A stretch of DNA of 46,886 nucleotides from Acidobacteriaceae bacterium (lineage in GTDB: Bacteria > Acidobacteriota > Terriglobia > Terriglobales > Acidobacteriaceae). Below the pieces are notes generated by a model. That model was not told the origin of the DNA and did no database searches. It was given only the letters and a program-made list of their open reading frames with translations. Positions 35,573 through 44,874 of the stretch are shown in pieces (position 1 is the first letter of the stretch; each line of letters begins with the position of its first letter). The translations under genes were made by a program, and so were the position numbers. The stretch spans positions 1-46,886 of the forward strand of contig DAIDGW010000064.1 of NCBI GenBank assembly GCA_027452245.1, written 5' to 3'.

Positions 35573-36655
35573 TCATTTTTCCTCGCAGGGATGGGCATCG
35601 ATTCGATCAGCGGAATTGTTGCTCAAGGGGATCATGACCGCGGCCGGCATGCCGAGGCGGAGACGATGACCGGAATTGCAGGCATATACGCGCACCCGAT
35701 AAACAAGTTGCGAGCGCAGTTCGGTTGTCTCTACATTTTTGGGTGTGAATTCCGATACAGGAGAGATGAACCCGACCCAACCGGGGAAGCGCTCGCCAGG
35801 AAAGCTGTCGACGGTGATCCATGCGCGCATGCCCAGTGCCACCTTGCCCATCTGTGTTTCCGGCAAATAGGCACGCACCCACAGGGGATTGTCGAGAGCC
35901 AGAGTAAAGACTGGTGTCTGCGGAGTAGCCATATCGCCGGGTTCCAGAATTCTGTTCTCGATGACGCCTTCGGCAGGCGCGTAGAGTTGGGTGTCGGCCA
36001 GTTCTTTCTGTGCCAAGGCCAGCGCTGCCTGGTCGGCCTTGAGGGTTGCCTCGGCTGAAGCAATGTCCTCTTTCCGGGGGCCGATTACCGCCAGTTGCAG
36101 CGCTTGCTGTTTGGCAGCGAGGATCTGCTGGATGGCGGCCAGGTCAGCCCTCTGCGCGAGGTAGGCCCGTTCTGCATCATCGCGAATCTGCAACGAAACG
36201 TATTGCTGCTTCGCCAGACTTTGCTGGCGGTGATAAAGCAACTCGGAGTTGTTCACATTGGCCTGCGCCGCAGCGACATTGGCTTCGGCCGCCTGGACTT
36301 CGGCGCGAGCTTGTGCGATTTCTTCGGGCCGGCTTCCGGCGTGCAGCCTGGCTACAACCTGCTGCTGCGCCGCAACAATCGACTGATCGTGAGCGAGAGT
36401 GGCGGAAAAGCGCTGCTGAACTAACTGCCCAATAAGTTGGCCCGGCTGCACCGTGCTGCCTTCATCCGCGAACAGCTTCTCAATCCGCTCACTGTCATTG
36501 AAGGCGATCTGTACCTGGCGGATGTCGACGTTGCCATAGATCGTGATGCTGGCGGCAGCTGGGTCTCTCGACCGGAGCCTACGGAAGAGAAAGAATCCCA
36601 CACCAACAATGATGACAAACGTCAGAATGAAAATGCGCTTTCCGGCCGAAATCAT
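35573..36655 (-). CDS. HlyD-family membrane fusion protein of the efflux system
   Basis: A 360-aa periplasmic adaptor: N-terminal membrane anchor (about 8-25), a lipoyl half (IYGNVDIRQVQIAF and ADEGSTVQPGQLIGQL), a long Ala/Gln-rich coiled-coil hairpin (about 80-225) and a second lipoyl/beta-barrel half (LYAPAEGVIENRILEPGD). This matches YbhG/EmrA-like fusion proteins that link an inner-membrane ABC exporter to TolC. GGAG lies 7 nt before ATG 36655. The gene follows TolC by 30 bp and ends one base before the ATPase start. Confidence 0.93.
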   Translation of the reverse strand: MISAGKRIFILTFVIIVGVGFFLFRRLRSRDPAAASITIYGNVDIRQVQIAFNDSERIEKLFADEGSTVQPGQLIGQLVQQRFSATLAHDQSIVAAQQQVVARLHAGSRPEEIAQARAEVQAAEANVAAAQANVNNSELLYHRQQSLAKQQYVSLQIRDDAERAYLAQRADLAAIQQILAAKQQALQLAVIGPRKEDIASAEATLKADQAALALAQKELADTQLYAPAEGVIENRILEPGDMATPQTPVFTLALDNPLWVRAYLPETQMGKVALGMRAWITVDSFPGERFPGWVGFISPVSEFTPKNVETTELRSQLVYRVRVYACNSGHRLRLGMPAAVMIPLSNNSADRIDAHPCEEK

Positions 36656-36685
36656 GGAGAATCTCCGTTCACCTTGTATGCATAT

Positions 36686-38077
36686 TCAATTCGAAGGACT
36701 GCCATTAAGGAGAGAGTTGATGTTCTCGATATCCAGAGGCGTCAACACTCCGGCAGCCGCCTTCAATTGCGTTCGGGCAACCAGTTGGGTATAGAGAGCG
36801 AGGTAGTAGGCGCGTTGCGCCGCCGCGTAGTTCGTGGTCGCAGTCAGCAGATCGATGATCGAACGGCTTCCAATATCAAAGCCCTTATGCGTGCCCTCGA
36901 GAGATACCTTGGCGGATCTGACAGACTGCTGTGCGGCTCGATAGCGCGCAACGCTGTTCTGCAGTTCGAGGAACGCGGTTTGCGCATCCAATTTGATCTG
37001 ATCTTGCGTGCTCGCCAGGCTTTCCCTATTTGCGCGGGCCAGTGCCTGAGCCTGATGAATACTGGCGCGTGTGCGTCCACCCTCGAAGATCGGAATCGAA
37101 AGGTTCAGTGATGCGCCCACTTGATCGATGGCGACCGGTGGGATCAATGTGCCTGCGGCATGCTGTCCGACTCCGCTGAGGGTCAGGGTAGGCCAGCGGG
37201 CTCGCTCCGCAAACTGGACCTGTTGCTCGGAAACGCGAAGGGACGCCCTGGCTTGTTGCAACAGCGGCTGATTCTTGAGGGCAGCAACGACCCAGGCATC
37301 CATGCTGTCAGGCTGAGGCCCAAGCGCCTCTACAGTCGTTATGTCGCGCAGGTTTCCTGTTGGCTGGTGCGTGAGTCGCTCCAACTGATTCTTCGCGATT
37401 GCAACCGCATTGGTTGCCGCAATCAGGTCGGCGTCGGCGGCGTCTAGTTGTGCCTGCGCCTCCTGCACAGTGATGATGTCTCCGGTCCCAACCGCCAGGC
37501 TGGCATTTGTCTGATCATGGATACTCTGTAGCAGTTGGACCTGCTGCTGTGCGACGCGTTCATTTGCCTGCGCCTCCAGTACTCCGAAATAAGCCTGCGT
37601 GACCTCGATCGCGACCGCCTGTTGCGCATAGGCAAGTGCCGCCTCACTGGACTGAATCCGGCTGCCCGCCTGCCTCATGGCAACGAGGCTCTGGCCGTCG
37701 AAGAGCGACTCCGTGAGGGTGGCGCTGAATGTATCGGAGTGATAACCCGTAGAGATTGCCTGAGCGCCGAATCCGGTCACATAGCCCGTGTTCATGCCAC
37801 CGCTGGCGCCGGCATTGACATGGGGGAGCAGGGCCGAGCGGGCCAGAGGCTTACCCGCCAAGTCCGCGTCAAGCTGTGCCCGGGCCTGGGCGATCATGGG
37901 TGAGGTGTTTACCGCCTGCTGGTAAGCGGTTGTGAGATCCTCCACGGTGGTTTGGGCGGCGGCGATGGCAGTGCCGCAGAATATTCCCAGCAGCACCCAT
38001 GAGGCGATTGTGGGATAGAGTCTGAGCCGGGAAGAGTTGTTCGTTCCTGCTAAGCAGTGAAAGCTTGCCCCTGTCAT
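36686..38077 (-). CDS. TolC-family outer-membrane efflux channel
   Basis: A 463-aa OEP-family protein with a signal peptide (about 20-42, ending IAAAQT) and two TolC repeats; each has the long periplasmic helical pattern, for example YAQQAVAIEVTQAYFGVLEA and a matching repeat at DQIKLDAQTAFLELQNSVAR. The SIPIFEGGRTRAS strand is typical. It is the outer-membrane exit of the tripartite exporter and shares an operon with the HlyD, ATPase and permease genes. Confidence 0.93.
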   Translation of the reverse strand: MTGASFHCLAGTNNSSRLRLYPTIASWVLLGIFCGTAIAAAQTTVEDLTTAYQQAVNTSPMIAQARAQLDADLAGKPLARSALLPHVNAGASGGMNTGYVTGFGAQAISTGYHSDTFSATLTESLFDGQSLVAMRQAGSRIQSSEAALAYAQQAVAIEVTQAYFGVLEAQANERVAQQQVQLLQSIHDQTNASLAVGTGDIITVQEAQAQLDAADADLIAATNAVAIAKNQLERLTHQPTGNLRDITTVEALGPQPDSMDAWVVAALKNQPLLQQARASLRVSEQQVQFAERARWPTLTLSGVGQHAAGTLIPPVAIDQVGASLNLSIPIFEGGRTRASIHQAQALARANRESLASTQDQIKLDAQTAFLELQNSVARYRAAQQSVRSAKVSLEGTHKGFDIGSRSIIDLLTATTNYAAAQRAYYLALYTQLVARTQLKAAAGVLTPLDIENINSLLNGSPSN

Positions 38078-38159
38078 TTCGCGTCACCTGCCAATGCCAT
38101 TGTTCTGTTTCGGATCACAGAGCGGCTGTGCAAACTCGACCACACCTGGGTGAGTGACT

Positions 38160-38498
38160 TCATCGACTCCCTCGAACGCTTTGCAGAACCTTTGTCACGC
38201 AGGGAAAGACGTTGCAGACGCAAGGAGTGAGCAGCCTGTAATAGACCGTGCTGCCTTCGCGGCGATCTTCAACGATCCCGTGAGCACGCAGTAGCGCTAG
38301 GTGTTTCGATACGGTTGAGAGATCGCTGCCAACGAGCTCGCGAAGATCACCGACCGAACATTCGCCGCTATGGTTCAGCCTGTCGACGATCATCAGCCGG
38401 GATTCGTGGGCCAGAACCTTGAGCATCCTGGCGTGCTTCGCAAATCTGTTTCGATTGTGGCTGGCGGGCACAGGTTTCCTTCTTGGCCAAATTGCCAC
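38160..38498 (-). CDS. ArsR-family transcriptional regulator
   Basis: A 112-aa winged-helix repressor. The DNA-recognition helix lies in LVGSDLSTVSKHLALLRAHG (about 57-75), followed by the wing REGSTVYYRL. Cysteines at 47 and at C-terminal positions 93, 95 and 100 (CVCNVFPC) give a cysteine cluster like that used by metal- or thiol-sensing members. It is 83 bp upstream of the tolC-hlyD-ABC genes on the same strand and is their likely repressor. Confidence 0.9.
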   Translation of the reverse strand: MAIWPRRKPVPASHNRNRFAKHARMLKVLAHESRLMIVDRLNHSGECSVGDLRELVGSDLSTVSKHLALLRAHGIVEDRREGSTVYYRLLTPCVCNVFPCVTKVLQSVRGSR

Positions 38499-38813
38499 AC
38501 TCTGCGGTCATCTTTCAGTGATTCGGGTCACAGAATGGCAGCCCATGATAGAGATCCGGCTCTGGTTCGTGCTTCGTTGCGCGAGGTGCGGACGCAAGAA
38601 TGCAATGGAAAGGATCAGCACATGAGAAGGTGCTGAATCGAAAAGAGAAAGAGCCCGTGCTACCGTAAAAAGTTGGTCATTCTGGTCAGAGATCGCGGAG
38701 CCCCACGCCACGAAGGTTTACGTGTCATGTTGAGGTGGTCCACGTCAAGTGAACGGGGTAAAAACCGAGGATATTCAGGGAAGACAGTTCGAATTTCATG
38801 TTTCCGACAAGCT
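38499..38813. other. intergenic stretch, no supported gene
   Basis: About 315 bp between the ArsR gene and the deacylase gene on the minus strand. Short overlapping frames on both strands have no recognisable content. The ArsR promoter must lie in the first part, but I cannot place its boxes with confidence. Confidence 0.4.
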
Positions 38814-40508
38814 CTAGTGGGTTTGGTGGCCGCGGCCGTAGAGCACGCGTCCGGGCATCGCGCCAGTGTGTTGGCCCTGATCGATGACCACAGTTCCATT
38901 GACGATGACGTAGGGAATGCCCTCGGGATATTGCGCCGGATGGGTGAACGTGGCCGTATCGCGGACGGTCTGGGGATCAAAGATGACGATATCGGCGGCC
39001 AGGCCCGGACGCAGCAGGCCGCGATCGGTCAGGCCGGTGATCTGGGCGGCCAGGGATGTCATCTTCCGGATCGCATCGGGCAGCGTGATGACCTTCTGCT
39101 CTCGAACGTATTCGCTCAGCACGCGGGGGAACGTGCCATAGAAGCGGGGGTGCGGCTGTCCCATGAACCCCATCTCCGGAGAGACCGCAAGCCCGTCGGA
39201 TCCGATGCCGACCCAGGGTTCGCGCAGCGCCGTCCGGACATCCTCTTCGCTCATGGCGAAGTATATGGCGAAGGGGAAGCTATGCTCCGAAATCAGAAGG
39301 TCGGAGAGCGCATCGACCGGATCCTTGCCCATCATTTTCGCGACTTCATCCATGCGCTTGCCTTCGAACTGCTTGTTCGCGGGATTCTGTACTGACATGA
39401 CCATTACGCCATGCCATCCTCCGGTGCCTTGTACATGGTCTTCCCATCCGGGAACGCCGGAGGCAATCAGGCGGCGAATTTCATCGTGCGCTTTTGGATC
39501 CTTCAGGCGATCGACGACCTCTTCGTGTGTGCCTTCCAGATATTTCGGCGGCAGACACATCTGTAAGCCCGTCATTCCCGCGATGTACGGATATTGATCG
39601 GCAGTGACATCAATGCCGCGATTGCGCGCCGCCTGGATGATCGCCGCCATGTCTCCAATCTTTCCCCAGTTTTCCTGGCCCGCCGCCTTGAAGTGCAGGA
39701 TATGAACCGGCACACCCGCCTGCTCGCCGATTGAAATGGCTTCGCGCAACGCCTCCGGTTCATGATCGCTTTCGTCGCGGATGTGGCTTGTGTAGATTCC
39801 GCCATACCGCGCCGTAACTTTGGCCAACTGGACGAAATCCCCGGTCTGCGTATAGGAATCCGGAGGATAGATGAGGCCCGCTGAGAGCCCGATTGCGCCA
39901 TCGCGCATGGCTTGATCTACGAGAGATTTCATTTTTTGCATTTCATCGGCGGTTGGACGCCGATTCACGTTGCCGATCACATCCCAGCGAACCTGGCCTG
40001 AACCCACGTAGGAGGCAATATTCACGGACATGCCGTGCTTCTGCAGCACGGAGAAATACTGGCCCAGAGTGGTCCAAGTGCGCTTGATTCCAAGCGGGGC
40101 GAGTTCGGTATCCATGTGCTCAGTGGCAGGACCAAGCACCGGGCCAGCCGATTCCGATTCACCGATAATCTCGGTGGTGACACCCTGGCGGATTTTGCTT
40201 TCGGCTTTGCCATCAACCAGCAGGGTGAAATCGGAGTGGCTGTGCAGGTCGATAAATCCCGGCGAAACGACCATGCCATGCGCATCGATGGTGCGTTTTG
40301 CCGTGACATTCGCGAGACGGCCAACGGCAGCAATCTTTCCTGCGCGGACGGCGACTGATCCCGCGTACCAGGGGCTGCCGCTGCCATCAACGATGTGGGC
40401 ATTGGTGATTACGAGATCGTAGGTGGCGGACTGCTGAGCATGTAAGAAGAACGACGGCGACGCACAAGCCAGCAGGCTGATCGCCAGGATGGAAGCGAAT
40501 GGCTTCAG
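38814..40508 (-). CDS. exported N-acyl-D-amino-acid deacylase (amidohydrolase superfamily), probable CTG start
   Basis: The annotated-looking ATG at 40274 begins inside the metal site (VVSPGFIDLHSHSDF), so the true N-terminus lies upstream. Reading further, the frame gives a signal peptide MKPFASILAISLLACASP, then YDLVITNAHIVDGSGSPWYA and the amidohydrolase N-terminal beta domain. The only start with a good site is CTG at 40508, six nt after GGAGG (40519-40515); no in-frame ATG, GTG or TTG is available nearby. The 564-aa protein carries HSHSD, the carboxylated-Lys/Cys region and DGLAVSPE typical of D-aminoacylases, which free D-amino acids from N-acyl forms. Confidence 0.85.
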   Translation of the reverse strand: MKPFASILAISLLACASPSFFLHAQQSATYDLVITNAHIVDGSGSPWYAGSVAVRAGKIAAVGRLANVTAKRTIDAHGMVVSPGFIDLHSHSDFTLLVDGKAESKIRQGVTTEIIGESESAGPVLGPATEHMDTELAPLGIKRTWTTLGQYFSVLQKHGMSVNIASYVGSGQVRWDVIGNVNRRPTADEMQKMKSLVDQAMRDGAIGLSAGLIYPPDSYTQTGDFVQLAKVTARYGGIYTSHIRDESDHEPEALREAISIGEQAGVPVHILHFKAAGQENWGKIGDMAAIIQAARNRGIDVTADQYPYIAGMTGLQMCLPPKYLEGTHEEVVDRLKDPKAHDEIRRLIASGVPGWEDHVQGTGGWHGVMVMSVQNPANKQFEGKRMDEVAKMMGKDPVDALSDLLISEHSFPFAIYFAMSEEDVRTALREPWVGIGSDGLAVSPEMGFMGQPHPRFYGTFPRVLSEYVREQKVITLPDAIRKMTSLAAQITGLTDRGLLRPGLAADIVIFDPQTVRDTATFTHPAQYPEGIPYVIVNGTVVIDQGQHTGAMPGRVLYGRGHQTH

Positions 40509-40634
40509 AACGCACCTCCGCAGAACAAGGGGAGTATAGCTGCTCTGGAGGGGGCGTTGGGTAGAATTGAGGCTTGAAGTACGGCGGTCTCGGCGGTACG
40601 ATCATCTGCTGCGGCGTTTCGCAGCGAGGTCTTT

Positions 40635-40991
40635 ATGCCGCAAAATTACGTTCCTATCTTTATATTTGTTGCGATTGTCGCCATCCTCTTACCGCTCACG
40701 TTGCTGCTGGCAAAGCTGGTCCGCCCGGAAAATCCCAGTAAGACAAAGCTGATGCCTTACGAGTGCGGCATCGATCCGGTGGACAGTGCCCGCGGACGGT
40801 ACACCGTGCGCTACTACATCATCGCCATCCTTTTCGTCGTGTTCGATGTGGAAACCATTTTCCTGTTTCCCTGGGCGGTGAAGTTCAAGGCCTTCGGCCT
40901 GTTCGGGCTGATTGAGATGCTGATTTTCCTGGGGATCCTGATCGTGGGCTATATCTGGATCTGGAAAAAAGGTGCCCTGGAGTGGGTCTAG
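40635..40991 (+). CDS. nuoA: NADH-quinone oxidoreductase subunit A
   Basis: A 118-aa membrane subunit with three helices (about 6-26, 63-83 and 90-110). The conserved loop YECGIDPVDSARGRYTVRYY is the signature of NuoA/ND3, with the Cys in ECG. GAGG lies before ATG 40635. It starts the nuo cluster, divergent from the D-aminoacylase gene. Confidence 0.97.
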   Translation: MPQNYVPIFIFVAIVAILLPLTLLLAKLVRPENPSKTKLMPYECGIDPVDSARGRYTVRYYIIAILFVVFDVETIFLFPWAVKFKAFGLFGLIEMLIFLGILIVGYIWIWKKGALEWV

Positions 40992-41000
40992 GACCTTGTG

Positions 41001-41091
41001 TAATTGGGGAATTTTGTAATTTAGTAATTTGACGAATGGTGTGCGGGACACGCCGCGTCTCGCGCACTTCCAATTACCAAATTACCCAATT
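41001..41091. repeat. imperfect inverted repeat after nuoA
   Basis: A 5' arm rich in TAATTTG-type words (41001-41032) is mirrored by CAATTACCAAATTACCCAATT (41071-41091) around a GC-rich middle containing TGTGCGGGACACGCCGCGT. The arms match imperfectly. It could attenuate or process transcripts between nuoA and the following genes. Confidence 0.4.
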
Positions 41092-41105
41092 GCTCATTCT
41101 CGAAT

Positions 41106-41441
41106 ATGTCCTCTTCTACGATATCCGCGATGGACAGTTCTCCGGCTGAAATCTTTACGGCCAGCCGCTGGACGAAAGGGAATTTCCTGTTTCCTACTCG
41201 GCTGGTGATAAGCCCGCAGCGCGTCAGCCGAGTTAAGTCGCGCCTATTTGGGAGCAATGAAGAGAGTATCGCTATTTCAAAAGTTGCTTCGGTGCATATC
41301 TCGACCGGTGTGTTCTGGTCGGAGATCATGATTGAATCGACCGGCGGTACCGATCCGATCACGAGCAATGGACATCGCAAGCGCGACGCGCAGCGGGTCC
41401 GCGACCTGATCGAGTCGTTTCAGGCGCAGGCGCGCGCATGA
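41106..41441 (+). CDS. small PH-like domain protein inserted in the nuo cluster
   Basis: A 111-aa soluble protein with the pattern WTKGNFLFPTRLVISPQRV, then RLFGSNEESIAISKVASVHI and STGVFWSEIMIESTGG. This resembles bacterial PH-like (bPH) domains. ATG 41130 is an alternative start. Role unknown; its place between nuoA and nuoC, where nuoB usually stands, is unusual. Confidence 0.72.
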   Translation: MSSSTISAMDSSPAEIFTASRWTKGNFLFPTRLVISPQRVSRVKSRLFGSNEESIAISKVASVHISTGVFWSEIMIESTGGTDPITSNGHRKRDAQRVRDLIESFQAQARA

Positions 41442-41586
41442 CGCGGGAATTGATTTTTGTGGGCACGCAGATTTTTATTTGTTTGTCGGTGTCTGGCGTC
41501 ATTGACACCTCAGAAGCAAGCTGATAGAAGGGGACGTTCTTCACGATCATTTTGCAGCCGCTGGGAGGTTCGCTCGTTCGCGGCCT

Positions 41587-42375
41587 ATGCCGGACGAAAC
41601 CAAATCGCCTTCTACACCGCCGCCGGGAGCTGAGTCCAAACCGACGGCGGAGCAACCCGGGACTTCCGGGAGCGTGAAATCGGCTGTTTCCGGTTCCGCT
41701 CAACCGGACGACAAAGCACGACATTCTTCCCCCTCCCCCATTTCCCAATCGGCCCCAGCAGAAAAACCAGCGGCGGGTGCAGCGACGAAACCGGCGGCAC
41801 CCGCGGCACCGGCGAAGCCTGTAACACCTGTGGCTGCGGCGAAACCAGCCCCACCGCCAAAGCCCGCGGGACCGGTTCCCACCGCGTGGGACTCGCCCAT
41901 GGTGGCAAAGTTCAAACGCGAATATGGTTCGGGCATCGAGCCTCTGACCTACGTGGGTCAGAATTATATGGTTGTTGATCGTTCGCTGATTCCCGAGATC
42001 CTGCAGCGCCTGCGAGACGAAGAGCAGTTCGATTACTGCGTCGACCTGACGGCGGTGCATTACCCCAAGCGGGAGAAGCAGTTTGATGTGGTCTGGGTGC
42101 TCTATTCGTTTTCACGCAATGAACGCATGCGGGTGAAGACGCAAATTGCCGACGGCGAAAGCCTGTCCAGTTCGGTTTCGATCTGGCCGACGACGAACTG
42201 GCTGGAGCGCGAAGTCTTCGACATGTTCGGTATCAAGTTCGACGGGCATCCGGATCTGAAACGAATTTTGCTTCCCGAAGGTTGGAAGGGCTATCCCTTG
42301 CGCAAGGATTACAACATCCTGCAGCAGGATAGCGAATGGGTGCAGATCAACCTGGGAATTGAGAGCGGACAGTAA
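41587..42375 (+). CDS. nuoC: NADH-quinone oxidoreductase subunit C with long N-terminal extension
   Basis: A 262-aa protein. Residues 1-100 are Pro/Ala/Ser/Lys-rich and low in hydrophobic residues, so probably disordered. The NuoC/NDUFS3 domain follows (about 105-262): YCVDLTAVHYPKREKQFDVV, then NWLEREVFDMFGIKFDGHPD and the C-terminal RILLPEGWKGYPLRKDY motif, which is diagnostic. NuoC normally has about 150-220 aa and starts near the folded domain; the extension is the odd feature. It packs with NuoB and NuoD in the hydrophilic arm. Confidence 0.95.
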   Translation: MPDETKSPSTPPPGAESKPTAEQPGTSGSVKSAVSGSAQPDDKARHSSPSPISQSAPAEKPAAGAATKPAAPAAPAKPVTPVAAAKPAPPPKPAGPVPTAWDSPMVAKFKREYGSGIEPLTYVGQNYMVVDRSLIPEILQRLRDEEQFDYCVDLTAVHYPKREKQFDVVWVLYSFSRNERMRVKTQIADGESLSSSVSIWPTTNWLEREVFDMFGIKFDGHPDLKRILLPEGWKGYPLRKDYNILQQDSEWVQINLGIESGQ

Positions 42376-42436
42376 GTTTCGCCGACGACCGAGGACCGAA
42401 GGCCAACTACTGAGGGCAACCATTAGCGACTGATTC

Positions 42437-43588
42437 ATGACCGATTCGAAAACATTCTCACCGCTCGATCTCGATACTCCCGAGAAGCCGTATCTCGACG
42501 CGAACGAGTTGGTCATCAATATGGGGCCGCAGCACCCTGCGACGCATGGCGTGCTGCGTGTCATCCTGCGGCTGGATGGCGAAAAAGTTCTTGGCCTGGA
42601 GTGCGTCATCGGCTATCTGCACCGTGGGGTCGAGAAGATTGCCGAAAACCGCACCTACACGATGTTCAATCCATATGTCGACCGCATGGACTACGTCGCC
42701 GCGGTGTCCAACGGCCTGGGATACTGCGAAGCGGTCGAAAAGCTGTTGAACGTGGAAGCTCCGCCGCGGGCGCAGTACATCCGCGTAATTTTGACCGAGC
42801 TCAACCGCATTGCCAGCCATCAGCTTTGGCTGGGAACGCATGCGCTCGATATCGGCGCGATCACGCCGCTGTTCTACACCTTCCGCGACCGGGAAGAGAT
42901 CCTGAAGATTTTCGAAAAATATTGCGGAGCGCGGCTGACTACGCACGCGTTTCGCATTGGCGGCCTGCAGTACGAGACCTACAACGGTTTCGAGCAGGAC
43001 GTGAAGAACTTCATTTCATTCTTCAAGCCGAAGATCGACGAATACGAAGAATTGCTCACCACGAACCGCATCTGGCTGGAGCGGACGAAGGGCGTGGGCG
43101 TAATTTCCGGGAAAGACTGTATTGCGCTGGGCGTCACCGGGCCGGTGCTCCGCGCGAGCGGCGTCAAGTGGGACATCCGGAAAGCGCAGCCCTACGCCAA
43201 TTACAAGAATTTCGAATTTGAAATTCCGACCGGCGCGAGTGGCGATACTTACGACCGGTACATGGTGCGAATGATCGAGATGCGGCAATCGGTGCGGATT
43301 CTTGAGCAGGCGGTCGCCGGGATTCCGGAAGGTCCGATTATGGCCAAGGTTCCGAAGGTGATGAAGCCTCCGGTTGGCGAGGTCTATCACTCGATCGAAG
43401 CGCCCAAGGGCGAACTCGGATATTTCATCGTCAGCGATGGATCGACGCAGCCTTACCGGGTGCGGGTGCGTCCACCGAGCTTCGTCAATCTGCAGGCGCT
43501 TGATTTGATGTGCCGCGGCCAACTGGTCGCCGACGTGATTGCCGTCATCGGCACGCTCGATATCGTTCTGGGCGAGGTGGACCGCTGA
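42437..43588 (+). CDS. nuoD: NADH-quinone oxidoreductase subunit D
   Basis: A 383-aa hydrogenase-like subunit that forms the quinone site with NuoB. Diagnostic motifs are [22 protein letters not shown] near residue 30, [33 protein letters not shown] and the ending [22 protein letters not shown]. Length and motifs are normal. Its TGA overlaps the ATG of nuoH (TGATG). Confidence 0.97.
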   Translation: MTDSKTFSPLDLDTPEKPYLDANELVINMGPQHPATHGVLRVILRLDGEKVLGLECVIGYLHRGVEKIAENRTYTMFNPYVDRMDYVAAVSNGLGYCEAVEKLLNVEAPPRAQYIRVILTELNRIASHQLWLGTHALDIGAITPLFYTFRDREEILKIFEKYCGARLTTHAFRIGGLQYETYNGFEQDVKNFISFFKPKIDEYEELLTTNRIWLERTKGVGVISGKDCIALGVTGPVLRASGVKWDIRKAQPYANYKNFEFEIPTGASGDTYDRYMVRMIEMRQSVRILEQAVAGIPEGPIMAKVPKVMKPPVGEVYHSIEAPKGELGYFIVSDGSTQPYRVRVRPPSFVNLQALDLMCRGQLVADVIAVIGTLDIVLGEVDR

Positions 43589-44874
43589 TGCAGGAACTCC
43601 TGAACTACATCAGCTCTTATCTTTCCAGCGATCAGACGCCTGGCGGAGCCGGAAATTTTCTCTGGGCTCTTATCTACATCCTGCTGGTATTCGCCGGACT
43701 GTCGGTGGCTGTCATCGCGATGAACTGGCTGGAGCGGAAAATTCTGGCCCATATGCAGGTGCGGCTCGGTCCGATGCGGGTCGGCCCCCACGGATTGCTG
43801 CAGCCCTTCGCCGATGCGTTGAAGCTTTTGCTGAAAGAAGACATCATGCCGGACGAGGCTGACAAGCTGATCTTCTGGGTTGCCCCCTTCATCGTGACGC
43901 TGGCGGCCTTCACGGTTTTTGTGGTCGTCCCGTTCGGCCCGACGCATGCCATCACTGACATGAATATCGGGATCCTTTTTATGCTTGGCGTTTCCTCGCT
44001 GAGCGTGTTGGGAATCGTGATGGCGGGATGGGCGTCGAACTCTCATTACCCTTTGATTGGCGCCCTGAGGTCGAGCGCGCAGATGGTTTCCTATGAAGTC
44101 GCTATGGGGCTGGCGGTAGTCTCGGCGATCCTGATGACAAGCCTGAATCAGCAGGGAACCGGCACATTGAGCATGATCGGCATTGTCGAGGCCCAGCAGG
44201 CGCAGGGAACCTGGTTCGTCTTCAAACTTTTCCCGCTAGGACTGATCGCCTTCTTCATCTTCGCGGTCGCGATGGTCGCCGAGACGAATCGGGCTCCGTT
44301 CGATTTGCCGGAAGCCGAATCGGAATTGACTGCGGGTTTCCATACCGAGTACAGCGGCTTCCGCTGGTCGCTATTCTTTCTGGCGGAATATTCGGCGATG
44401 ATCGCCGTCTCGTCGATCGCGGTCACGCTCTGGATGGGCGGATGGCTGCGGCCGTTTCCCAACGCTCTGTCGGGTTCGACCTGGAACCTCGTATTCTCTC
44501 TATTCCCCGGGATTACCTTCTTGTTTCTGGCGGGCATGTGCTTTTACAGCACCGCGCGCATGCCGAAGCATCCGTATTTCCGCATTCAGACCGCCGGGCT
44601 GGCCATATTCGGAGCTTTGCTGGCTTTGATTGCTCTGGTGTTATTCATTCCTGCGGTGCGCGTTCGCATCCAGGATATTTACTGGTTCTGCATTAAAGTC
44701 GCGGCATTTATGTATCTCTATATCTGGTATCGCGGCACGTTTCCGCGATACCGTTTTGACCAGCTCATGAAAGTGGGATGGAAGATCCTGCTGCCCATGG
44801 GGCTGGGAGTACTTATATTGACGGCGTTTTTTGGGTTGTGGTCGACGACGCACACGAATTTATGGCACCCGTAG
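43588..44874 (+). CDS. nuoH: NADH-quinone oxidoreductase subunit H
   Basis: A 428-aa membrane subunit with about eight helices that links the hydrophilic arm to the proton pumps. ATG 43588 is fixed by the overlap with nuoD. The motifs ERKILAHMQVRLGPMRVGPHG, ETNRAPFDLPEAESELTAGF and HTEYSGFRWSLFFLAEY are diagnostic. It is longer than E. coli NuoH (325 aa) because of an extra C-terminal helical region. Confidence 0.96.
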   Translation: MQELLNYISSYLSSDQTPGGAGNFLWALIYILLVFAGLSVAVIAMNWLERKILAHMQVRLGPMRVGPHGLLQPFADALKLLLKEDIMPDEADKLIFWVAPFIVTLAAFTVFVVVPFGPTHAITDMNIGILFMLGVSSLSVLGIVMAGWASNSHYPLIGALRSSAQMVSYEVAMGLAVVSAILMTSLNQQGTGTLSMIGIVEAQQAQGTWFVFKLFPLGLIAFFIFAVAMVAETNRAPFDLPEAESELTAGFHTEYSGFRWSLFFLAEYSAMIAVSSIAVTLWMGGWLRPFPNALSGSTWNLVFSLFPGITFLFLAGMCFYSTARMPKHPYFRIQTAGLAIFGALLALIALVLFIPAVRVRIQDIYWFCIKVAAFMYLYIWYRGTFPRYRFDQLMKVGWKILLPMGLGVLILTAFFGLWSTTHTNLWHP

